Origin: Pedobacter sp. KBS0701
GTDB taxonomy: Bacteria; Bacteroidota; Bacteroidia; Sphingobacteriales; Sphingobacteriaceae
Length of the DNA: 64,000 nucleotides
Assembly: GCF_005938645.2 (NCBI RefSeq)
Contig: NZ_CP042171.1
Location: 3,658,001-3,722,000 of the forward strand
Direction of reading: 5' to 3'
Made by a program: the position numbers and the translations under genes. How positions within the stretch are numbered: position 1 is the first letter of the stretch; the number at the start of each line of letters is the position of its first letter. Below are positions 36,401 to 43,522 of the stretch, piece after piece. The notes below the pieces were generated by a model. It made no database searches. It was not told where the DNA came from and saw only the letters and a program-made list of their open reading frames with translations.

Positions 36401-36430
36401 AAACTAGAAAAACTAAACCAGAAGAAGTAG
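33407..36430 (+). CDS. Large exported TPR-repeat protein
   Basis: A 1007-residue protein with a signal peptide (ending near STYAQ) and tetratricopeptide repeats over nearly its whole length, e.g. YYFAYINYLNKEYKTALANFEKL in pieces and EKYSKAANYFEKFLAGN. Such proteins scaffold periplasmic or outer-membrane complexes. I chose the ATG at 33407 (MQKKYLLIPLL), since the in-frame TTG at 33398 adds only three residues. The next gene, a beta-barrel protein, starts 4 bases after its stop, so the two are an operon. Confidence 0.83.
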   Translation: MQKKYLLIPLLLAGSFSTYAQVSAVQNLNKNYQTGLELLDKEKYTAAAQQFKLVELQRYKPSTQTESNAELSLLKENAKFYAAVCALELTNSDAESLFQAFIRDYPLNPNTKLAYFYVGKTYFNQKNYKKALEWFEKTDPSTLSGKQRNEYQFKQGYAYFELKDYDKAEPLFEKVKKEEGDFQESATYYFAYINYLNKEYKTALANFEKLKGSPTYEASYPYYITSMYYLDERYDDVISYALAAIQKTKQQFEPEMLSLVAASYFAKSEFKNAEKYFAEYYAKDKSETKNNLFIYQYGYSLFQNKKYKESVAVLEKLNTDDVYLQNGMHTLGKAFIQLGNKQKAQSAFFRASRLSFDKGIQEEAWLNYAKLSYELEFHQQALEATQGFLKTFPKSRKINEAKTLLGEVLLTTKNYQAAVDILEPIPDKNLEAKEAYQKVTYFRGLEFYNERAFPNALSMFLRSEKFPEDNEINALNTYWKAESMYELRKYGEAVSTFEKFLKMPDADKTGVYNFANYALAYAAFEDEKYSKAANYFEKFLAGNDKDQKTIDDATIRLADSYFVNKNYGDAMVNYNKIISRKTTSEDYATFQKGMIQGLETQYDAKIATMQSLLNNFPNSNYADDAGFETAYTYFNKGDFDKSKSDLVALVAKYPRSSYVAKALVTIGLVQYNQDQDDAALESFKKVVRDYPTADEAKQAMESIKNIYVDRGDANGFITYAATTPLGNYSGSEQDNIVFAAVNNTYLKGDANGAFLAVNAYFDKFPKANHEKEAKFIRAESLVKLGRPDEAIPDYEFILNDWTSDYTERSLVSISQLFLNQKKYNEAIVYLKRLETTTDYKSHYSFAINNLLKAYTALNMPDDMLKYAQLTKESEKASEEEKNSSSLYSGKAYLLKGDTTTAIKEFKNVVAKTKTIAAAEAKYNLALLEYNKGDFKTSSKTCFDLINNMAAYDYWVAKAFILLSDNYVALKDNLQAKSTLLSIIDNYEGKDDIIPTAKEKLEKLNQKK

Positions 36431-36434
36431 CATT

Positions 36435-38132
36435 ATGAAATCGATTAAATATATATATAGTTCACTGTTTTTTTTAGCTGCTGGATTAATGACTGCTCAG
36501 GCGCAGGATAAAAAGACTGAGGAAAAAGGGGTGGTAAACGAAGAGATTGAAGTAGTGCGCCCATATAAGCCAATTTTGGCCGAAGCAGTAAAGTTGAGAA
36601 GAAGCCCGAATTTGGACGACGTTAAAACGTATAAGGCAAAATTAAACTACAGCATTTTAGATAGAAAGCTGGATATAAATAGTGACATCCAAAAGCTGCA
36701 GGCACAGGCACTTGCCGAAGAAAAAGCGAGTATTTTGGTTAACAATTACGTAAAAGGTGCGTTTGGTTCGTTGAGTACCCTTTTGGGCGAAGCTTATTTT
36801 AACACCGGTAAAGATGAAGGTTTACAGGTTGGTGGTTATTTTAAACACTTTAGTCAGGAAGGGAAGTTAAACAAACAGAATAGCAGCAACCAACAGTTAA
36901 GTGTTTTTGGTCGCAGTATTTTAGATGAAAATACCGTAAGTGGACGCATTAATTTTGAGCGTAACGGCACTTATTTTTACGGTATAGATGATACCAGACC
37001 AACGCTAAATCCTAATCCGGATAAGCAGGCTTTAACTACCATTGAACTGGAAGGTGAGTTAGTAAAAAACTTTACCGAAGATGAAGATGCTTTTAGTTAT
37101 GCCTTAAAAGCCAATGGCTATATCTGGAACGATAAATTTAGCGCCAAAGAAAATTACCTGAGTTTAAACGGTTATGTAAACAAGCGTATCAATTCTTTAA
37201 ACCTTGGTTTAGCTGCATCAACAGAATTTGGAAACACCAAAGATGCTTTAACCAGCGTTGGCAATAACCTGTTGCGTTTAAACCCCTACATCCGTTTACA
37301 GGTTAAAGGTGCAAAAATTACTGCTGGAGTTAATTTTGTACAGGAATTTGGCGCCTACAGCAGTTCTAAAATATTTCCTGCAGTTACTGCCGATTTCACG
37401 CTGATTCCTGATTATCTGCAGGTTTTTGGTGAAGTTAAGGGTGACGTAAACAGAAACTCTTTAAAAGGTTTTACCGATGAAAACCCTTGGCTAAACAGCA
37501 ATATCTTAGTGAAAAACACCGTAGAAAAATTAAGTTTTAGTGCAGGTGTTAAGGGTACCGGCGGACCAGGTTTTGGTTACAAAGCCCGTATTTATGTAAA
37601 ACAGTTTGATGATATGCCTTTGTTCGTAAATAACTTTACCGACTTTAACAAGTTTGATGTTATCTACGATTTCGGCAAAACGAAATTAACGGGTTTAGAA
37701 GGCGAAATTTCTGTTCAGGTAAGTGATGCTTTAAAATGGACAGGTAAATTAAATCTAGACGATTGGAAACCTGCTTCTGAAACTTACTCCTGGTTTAAAC
37801 CAGGTTTGAAAGTGAGCTCGAACTTTATGTATACCTATAACAAAAAATTAAGCTTTAATGCAAGTGTGGTGATCCAGGATGATGTAAAAGCTAAAGTATA
37901 CACCGGTGCTCCTGTTCCTGCTTCGCAATATGTAATCCCTAACACAGGAATAGAACTTATTGAAACCGTTAAAGGTTATGTAGATTTAGGGCTAGGTGCA
38001 GATTACAGGATCAACAATAAGTTTTCTGTTTTTGCAAAAGCAAACAACATCTTAAATAAAAACTATAGCAGATATTTATACTATCAGGTAAACGGATTTA
38101 ATATTTTCGGTGGTTTGACTTATTCGTTTTAG
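36435..38132 (+). CDS. Plugless TonB-receptor-like outer-membrane beta-barrel protein
   Basis: A 565-residue protein: signal peptide (ending near AQAQ), a short N-terminal segment with EEIEVVRPYKPILAEAVKLRR, then a long run of amphipathic beta strands ending YYQVNGFNIFGGLTYSF, a typical terminal strand with C-terminal phenylalanine. The KANNILNKNYSRYLYY stretch is the closing pattern of TonB-dependent receptors, but no plug domain is visible. It is preceded by the TPR gene at a 4-base distance. A partnership of TPR scaffold and barrel is inferred. Cargo unknown. Confidence 0.8.
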   Translation: MKSIKYIYSSLFFLAAGLMTAQAQDKKTEEKGVVNEEIEVVRPYKPILAEAVKLRRSPNLDDVKTYKAKLNYSILDRKLDINSDIQKLQAQALAEEKASILVNNYVKGAFGSLSTLLGEAYFNTGKDEGLQVGGYFKHFSQEGKLNKQNSSNQQLSVFGRSILDENTVSGRINFERNGTYFYGIDDTRPTLNPNPDKQALTTIELEGELVKNFTEDEDAFSYALKANGYIWNDKFSAKENYLSLNGYVNKRINSLNLGLAASTEFGNTKDALTSVGNNLLRLNPYIRLQVKGAKITAGVNFVQEFGAYSSSKIFPAVTADFTLIPDYLQVFGEVKGDVNRNSLKGFTDENPWLNSNILVKNTVEKLSFSAGVKGTGGPGFGYKARIYVKQFDDMPLFVNNFTDFNKFDVIYDFGKTKLTGLEGEISVQVSDALKWTGKLNLDDWKPASETYSWFKPGLKVSSNFMYTYNKKLSFNASVVIQDDVKAKVYTGAPVPASQYVIPNTGIELIETVKGYVDLGLGADYRINNKFSVFAKANNILNKNYSRYLYYQVNGFNIFGGLTYSF

Positions 38133-38164
38133 GATAGAGAAACCTCGAAAGTCTTAATGAAACA

Positions 38165-38200
38165 AAAAAATGCCTTCCGAAATCGGGAGGCATTTTTTTA
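38165..38200 (+). terminator. Terminator of the TPR/barrel operon
   Basis: TGCCTTCCGA (38171-38180) pairs with TCGGGAGGCA (38185-38194; one G-U), flanked by A and T runs. Confidence 0.8.
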
Positions 38201-38281
38201 TGGGCTGTTTAGTGAAATCTTCATTGCCTAAGGTCTGTTTTCAAAAAACAAAGTATTTGGAATAACAGGTATAATCAGATA

Positions 38282-38319
38282 GTCATTTCGACTGAAGCGC
38301 AGCGAAATGGAGAAATGAC
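38282..38319. repeat. Dispersed palindrome, family A short copy
   Basis: GTCATTTCGACTGAAGCGCAGCG and the closing GGAGAAATGAC are complementary at the ends and share wording with 50604-50711 (CGCAG..GGAGA). Confidence 0.65.
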
Positions 38320-38821
38320 GGCCTTGTATATCTGTCATCAACCCTCCGATGTATTTGAAAAACCCTAACTTCTTCCATTGACGTTATTTTAAAAATAATT
38401 ATTAATCAGCATTTTAACTGCTTTTGCGTTTCCATCCAGTTAGGCCATAGCACAACATCCCCGTTCTACTTAAATCCGGCCTAACAAATTTTTCGGGTTG
38501 CACTGCTTAAGCCAACCTACTAGCTTCGAAAGAAAACGGCGAAGCCCTCATGAATGCAGCTGAAAGTTATTAACAACAAATGAATAAATTTTAAGCCGGC
38601 AGTTTTTGTTTCTTTTTGATGCCAAAAAGAAAGAGCCCTTCGGCGGCGGCGAGCCGAGGCAAGACCGCGCCCTGGGACAAGAGAAGATAATTATAAGTCA
38701 CTCATATTGATTTTAAATAAGTAATTAACCCTCAGAATGGCAACATACCGGGATGCTTAACTTTAATGACATTGGCCTGAAAAAGCTTTCTCAGCAATGA
38801 CGCTATTTTAAGAGATTATTT

Positions 38822-40312
38822 TTACTTAAACCGATATCCTATCCCAATCCTAAAAACCTGATTCGTCTGTTTAAAAGAGCCCAAACCATTGCTCACCTTG
38901 TATGGAGTTAACCATTGGTAGCTTCCATTGATATCAAATTGCTTAATATGAATACTGATGCCGCCTGTAAACCCTATATTTACCTTATTGCTTACTGTAT
39001 TTACTAAAGTCGAGTCGATTTGCTTACTATGGTATAACGTATCACGTGGATTGGCTATCTTGGTAATCATTTCAGACTGCTTACCCACAAAACTAATTAC
39101 CGGACCTGCTTTAACATTTATATGTTTTGAAAGCTTATAGGCAGCTGTTAAAGGAATATCTACTGCTATCACTTTTCGTGTAGCTCCAATTGTAATGGGT
39201 GGCAACGAATCCGGGCGGAAATAATTCGGATGTGTAAATTCTACTGCAATTTTTTGATAGCTATTAATATTTAAACCCATGGCGAGCTGCCATTTCTTAT
39301 CTAGCGGATATGTGCCAAATATACCAGCATAAAAACTACTGCTGCCTTTTTGTACATTCACTCCTGTTGTGATGCCATAACTGTAAGTTGGTTCTGCATC
39401 ATTTTCCTGTTTGGTTTTAGCTGTTTTAATTTTAGGCAACCTGATATTTTTTACCTTCTGGTTTTTACCAGGATTAGTGTGTTCTGCTTTTTTATTATTC
39501 TTTTTCTTATTGCTGTTTCCTGATGATGCATTTCGCAGTTCATTAGTGCTATACACAGTTAAAGCTGTATTTTGATCTAAAATCGAAATAGGTGAAGGAA
39601 GAAAATTAGAAAGGCTATTTCCCCGCTGAAATCCTTCTGGTGCCAATAATAAAGCGCTACCTTTCGTAAGTGAGCTATCCAATTTTTGACTAATATTTCC
39701 GGGTAACTCCACTTTTGAGTTAACGCTTAGCGGTTGCGCACTTAAATTCTCAAATGGTTTAGACCGGTCTGACCTTTTTGTAACATCCTGTCCATTTTTA
39801 AAAGGAGAAAAAGCATTTGTTTTCGCAGCAGCTAAAGTTAAGTTTTCAATGCCCTTTGTCTTTTCTACAAGCTTGACACCATCATGATCAACTATTTTAT
39901 TTTGCTCCACAGCTGGATTTATCGAATCCCCCGCCCCATTAATGCTATCTTTAATACTTGTAGTATCGGCTATTTCATTGTAATTTAACACCTTAGTACT
40001 ATCTACAGGTATTGAATCTACAAGGATGGGCTTAACTTTATGATGTGTTTCTTTCTGTTTATTTTTTGATTTCAGAACGGTGAAATAGCCTACAGTAGAA
40101 GCTGTAACGGCTACAGATAACGAATAACCAATTACTTTGAACAATTTGGCTCCAGTTGATACATTAGGCCCGTGGCCACCTGCCGTACTGACTGGCATCT
40201 GCTCATTGAGCAGTTTATGCATACCCGCCCATGAGGCATCCGAAACATCCTTAACTGGTAAACTATCTAATTTATTACGCCAGAGTTTATGATACCATGC
40301 TGAATTTCTCAT
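38822..40312 (-). CDS. Membrane-anchored protein with barrel-like C-terminus, partner of ECF sigma factor
   Basis: A 496-residue protein. Residues 1-60 are cytoplasmic (LDSLPVKDVSDASWAGMHKLL); one transmembrane helix follows (about 60-82, VIGYSLSVAVTASTVGYFTVL); then about 230 residues of Ser/Asn/Lys-rich linker; then about 165 residues of alternating strands from TYSYGITTGVNV to RIGIGYRFK, as in 8-stranded outer-membrane barrels. It overlaps the sigma-factor gene by four bases (ATGA), the usual place of an anti-sigma factor. The domain order suggests a signal path from envelope to sigma. No family name can be given. Confidence 0.7.
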   Translation of the reverse strand: MRNSAWYHKLWRNKLDSLPVKDVSDASWAGMHKLLNEQMPVSTAGGHGPNVSTGAKLFKVIGYSLSVAVTASTVGYFTVLKSKNKQKETHHKVKPILVDSIPVDSTKVLNYNEIADTTSIKDSINGAGDSINPAVEQNKIVDHDGVKLVEKTKGIENLTLAAAKTNAFSPFKNGQDVTKRSDRSKPFENLSAQPLSVNSKVELPGNISQKLDSSLTKGSALLLAPEGFQRGNSLSNFLPSPISILDQNTALTVYSTNELRNASSGNSNKKKNNKKAEHTNPGKNQKVKNIRLPKIKTAKTKQENDAEPTYSYGITTGVNVQKGSSSFYAGIFGTYPLDKKWQLAMGLNINSYQKIAVEFTHPNYFRPDSLPPITIGATRKVIAVDIPLTAAYKLSKHINVKAGPVISFVGKQSEMITKIANPRDTLYHSKQIDSTLVNTVSNKVNIGFTGGISIHIKQFDINGSYQWLTPYKVSNGLGSFKQTNQVFRIGIGYRFK

Positions 40313-40884
40313 CTTCTTTTTATGTTTTCAGTTGGTTTATCAATTGTTGAGGAAGCTAACATTTTCCTCAACTGTTTCTTTGCTTCTGTGAGGTGCCACC
40401 TTGAGGTGCTCTCGGTAATATTCAAATGTTCTCCAATTTCTTTATGTGAATAGCCATCTATAACCGAAAGGTTAAAAACCAACTGTGTCGCGGTTGGAAG
40501 GAGGCGTATCAATTTTAGGAGATCTTCTACAAAAAGCTTGTCTAATACCGATGGTTGAATAAAGATTTCCTCAATCTCATCCTGGCTAACCGTTTCATTA
40601 AACTTTGCTTCTCTTCTGATAATATCAATGCACGATCTCACCATTACTGTCCTGATCCAGGTACCAAATTCTCCTTTTTTAGCATCAAAAGTCTGGATAT
40701 GCTGAAAAATCTTCAAAAACCCAATATTCAGCGCATCTTGCGCCAGATCATCAGATTTTAAATAACGAAAACATATACGCAGCATATCGGCATAGTAAAG
40801 CTTATAGAGACCTTCCTGTGCTTGCCGCTCATTAGCTTTGCAGCCTTTGATCAGTTTAGTATCTTGCTTAAAAAAAAGGTTCAT
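40309..40884 (-). CDS. ECF-type RNA polymerase sigma factor
   Basis: A 191-residue sigma-70 family protein with region 2 (about 20-85: YYADMLRICFRYLKSDDLAQDALNIGF in parts, then FGTWIRTVMVRSCIDIIRRE) and region 4 (about 125-175: LPTATQLVFNLSVIDGYSHKEIGEHL, then STSRWHLTEAKKQLRKML). Regions 1.1 and 3 are absent, as in ECF factors. Its end overlaps the start of the gene for the presumed anti-sigma or effector protein. It is divergent from a methyltransferase gene; autoregulation is likely but the target motif is not known. Confidence 0.88.
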   Translation of the reverse strand: MNLFFKQDTKLIKGCKANERQAQEGLYKLYYADMLRICFRYLKSDDLAQDALNIGFLKIFQHIQTFDAKKGEFGTWIRTVMVRSCIDIIRREAKFNETVSQDEIEEIFIQPSVLDKLFVEDLLKLIRLLPTATQLVFNLSVIDGYSHKEIGEHLNITESTSRWHLTEAKKQLRKMLASSTIDKPTENIKRR

Positions 40885-41047
40885 CCATTTGGTTCGGTAA
40901 GCGGTTCTTCATCGTGTTGTAATAAGATTACGCAACGAATATGAAAAACGCTGGGTTAAAATTAACTTATTTTTTTCCAGTCTTATTTTAGTTTTTCGAC
41001 CAAGCGTTTATAGAACTGCGTTCGTATAAGCTTATACACCCCAGCCT

Positions 41048-41950
41048 ATGCGCCATACCGAAAGCTACAACAGACATAACAAATGGTACAATACACATTT
41101 CCCATCAGAAAGTGCCAAAACTGATTTTTATGAAAAAGCTACAGCAACGGGCGAAAATAATATAGCTTATTGGCTCCAAAAACTCTTTTTTAACTGCCTT
41201 GACCCGCTTCTGTACAAAAAAGACCAGAGTTGGCTTACTATTGGTGACGCTTATGGATTCGATGCACAGTATATCCTTAACTCAGGCAACAGGGTATTGG
41301 CAACAGATCTCAACACAGATTTTTTGAATATTGCACTAAAAAAAGGGATTATTAATGCTTGTGCTGCGGAGAATGCAGAAAAACTCATGCAAGAAGACAA
41401 TAGTTTTGATTTTGTGCTTTGTAAAGAATCCTATCACCATTTCCCAAGACCTTATGCTGCAATGTACGAAATGATCAGGGTGGCCAGACAAGGTGTGGTA
41501 GTGATAGAACCACAAGATCCGGTGACCAAGATGCCCCTGCTATTAATGTTAAGTAATCTTTTGGCCAGGAATGCACATTTTTTGAATAAATTATGGAAAA
41601 ACCGCTTTTCGTTCGAGCCGGTTGGAAATTTTGTTTACAAAGTATCGGAAAGAGAATTTGAAAAACTGGCAGCTGGCTTAGGCCTACCTTTGGTCGCTTT
41701 TAAAAAAATCAATCCAAACTACTGGTTTAAAGGCGCAGAACTGATATCAACTGATCAATACAGCAAACCGTTTCTCTTTATAAAAATGAAAAAATTTCTT
41801 TATGATGCACTTGTTAAGTTAAGGGCCATGCCCTCGCAGGTATTAACTACTGTTATTTTTAAACAGTTGCCAGATGAGGATACCATAAACCTGCTCAAGA
41901 AAAACGGCTACGATTTGGTTTACATCCCAGAAAACCCTTATCTGAATTAA
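41048..41950 (+). CDS. Class I SAM-dependent methyltransferase
   Basis: A 300-residue protein with the Rossmann-type methyltransferase core: motif I WLTIGDAYGFDAQYIL (about 62-77), acidic loop VLATDLNTDFL, then SFDFVLCKESYHHFPRPYAAMYEMIRVAR (motif IV-V region, in parts). The core resembles the methyltransf_11 group; the substrate cannot be read from sequence. The C-terminal third is more variable and ends with LPDEDTINLLKKNGYDLVYIPENPYLN, split here at the family boundary. It may share a message with the small membrane protein 29 bases downstream. Confidence 0.82.
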   Translation: MRHTESYNRHNKWYNTHFPSESAKTDFYEKATATGENNIAYWLQKLFFNCLDPLLYKKDQSWLTIGDAYGFDAQYILNSGNRVLATDLNTDFLNIALKKGIINACAAENAEKLMQEDNSFDFVLCKESYHHFPRPYAAMYEMIRVARQGVVVIEPQDPVTKMPLLLMLSNLLARNAHFLNKLWKNRFSFEPVGNFVYKVSEREFEKLAAGLGLPLVAFKKINPNYWFKGAELISTDQYSKPFLFIKMKKFLYDALVKLRAMPSQVLTTVIFKQLPDEDTINLLKKNGYDLVYIPENPYLN

Positions 41951-41979
41951 ACTCACTCCATCGATTATCTCAAACAAAT

Positions 41980-42225
41980 ATGAAAACAAACACTCCCCCC
42001 CGAACCCTTTATTTTTTGTCAACCTTAACGCTATCAGCTTTTTTAATTCTTGCTTATTTTTTTTATCCCCGAGTGCATTGGATCGAATTCTTTAATGCAG
42101 CAAGTATATTTTTGCCTGTTGCAATTGGAGTGCTCATTGCTGCAAGTCTTTTACTTATAGGCATATACCTTTTAATAAAAGGCATTAATTATCGAAAAGA
42201 AAAAAAACACGTCAGATATTTATAG
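41980..42225 (+). CDS. Small hypothetical membrane protein
   Basis: An 81-residue protein with two transmembrane helices (about 10-28 and 38-66) and a basic C-terminus RKEKKHVRYL. No family recognised. It follows the methyltransferase gene closely, so it may act with it; this is inference from position only. Confidence 0.6.
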   Translation: MKTNTPPRTLYFLSTLTLSAFLILAYFFYPRVHWIEFFNAASIFLPVAIGVLIAASLLLIGIYLLIKGINYRKEKKHVRYL

Positions 42226-42446
42226 CAAAACAACCTGATTCCAACTACTGAACCGATCAATCTATATATGATTAAAGAACTGATGATACTGCCAATTCTG
42301 CTCTGTGGGCAGATATTTCGATGGGATTTTTTTATCTTCGGGAGATGTATCCTTATGCCCTCGTAGTTAAATAAATTATAAGGAAAATGCTTTCCTATGC
42401 TTATGGCTTTTGAAAGGACAAAATCAATTCCCTTAAATACGCTCCA

Positions 42447-42944
42447 ATGAAGATATTTAATGTACAGCCTATCACAATAAATAAGTACATCTATAATGAT
42501 GAATTTCTTTCAGAAAGCCAAACAAATAGGTGCTACTCCTCCGGATTTGAGATTACCGGAGAGAAAGCTGGGGCTTTAAACACAATGTACATCACATTCG
42601 AGATTGTTTATAATGTAGGGAGTACAAATGATGAGGAAGTTGTTACCCACACTGGTCCGGGCAGTTACAGTATCGCCATTTCATTTCAAGAGGGTGAAGA
42701 CGTATTTATCTCTTACAAAAGTTCTTGTCAGTTTAACTTTGAAAGTGAAGGCTTTGATGAAGATGTAACTTCCTTGGCTAATTTTTTAACGGATTATCAA
42801 GCGCATACCAGATCATTTTTTAATCAATACGGCCATAAGTCTTCAATCATAATTGAAGAAGAAACGCGAAAACAACAGCCGCTACTGGCCTATGCCGAAT
42901 TAGCAATCGAAAACTTACGGGCGAATAATATATATGAGTTTTAA
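42447..42944 (+). CDS. Hypothetical protein
   Basis: A 165-residue acidic soluble protein without signal peptide or membrane helix. It appears beta-rich in its first two thirds (MKIFNVQPITINKYIYNDEF, then TMYITFEIVYNVG) and helical at the end. No domain recognised. The preceding 220 bases lack a recognisable promoter box. Codon usage looks ordinary. It could be a recently acquired or lineage-specific gene. Confidence 0.55.
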   Translation: MKIFNVQPITINKYIYNDEFLSESQTNRCYSSGFEITGEKAGALNTMYITFEIVYNVGSTNDEEVVTHTGPGSYSIAISFQEGEDVFISYKSSCQFNFESEGFDEDVTSLANFLTDYQAHTRSFFNQYGHKSSIIIEEETRKQQPLLAYAELAIENLRANNIYEF

Positions 42945-43522
42945 CGAACGTGCTTCAGCTATAAAAAGCACTTATCTTGCAAAACATCTTTATTAGACTA
43001 AAATCCGGTTGTTTATTTATCCCACCACACCCTGGCGGTAAGTATAAAGCTTTAAGCTGATAGGTGTATAACTAATGGCATATTTCAAGGCCACCAAGTC
43101 ATGCTGAATTTATTTAATCATCTTTTAGGGCAGGAAGATCCTGAAATAAATTCAGGATGACGACCGTTTAAGAAATTTGTCGTATACACCAGGCTCATCA
43201 TGATACAACCTCTTTTAAAATTTCCCTATTCTTTTTCTACACACGCTTTTCGATAGTAAAGCGTTTGTATAGGTTTTAGCCTCAAATTCGGTATTATATC
43301 GATTTAGCCATTTGCTTACTAGCATACCATTTCTATCTTTGTAACCGTTATCTTTGCACGGATACAGCTATAGGTTTAAAAAACTGTGATTTTTTCATGA
43401 TTAAAATAACAAAACTGTACCCGTTTTTGTCCTCTTTTTGGAATAGGCTGTTTAACAGCACCCATAGAAACTATTTGAAGGTAGAATATAATTTTTAATT
43501 TTAAACGCTTAATTTTACCCGA
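42945..43522. other. Gene-free spacer with long palindrome
   Basis: It contains the family B palindrome (43098-43161) and otherwise AT-rich sequence without a reading frame. A hairpin GTGCTT..AAGCAC near 42950-42972 may end the previous gene. Confidence 0.55.
43098..43161. repeat. Dispersed palindrome, family B
   Basis: GTCATGCTGAATTTATTT (43098-43115) and its near-complement (43144-43161, one mismatch) form 18-bp arms around a 28-base spacer. An inner stem TCCTGAA-ATAAA-TTCAGGA is possible within the right half. Related copies are at 22021-22039 and 495-515. Confidence 0.7.

Larger units (their letters stand above)
38133..38821. other. Long gene-free spacer with repeat remnants
   Basis: After the terminator it holds a palindrome GTCATTTCGACTG..GAAATGAC (38282-38319), a hairpin TTTCTTTTTG-atgc-CAAAAAGAAA (38609-38632) and a GC-rich tract CGGCGGCGGCGAGCCGAGG (about 38642-38660). 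No reading frame with coding character was found on either strand. Confidence 0.55.
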
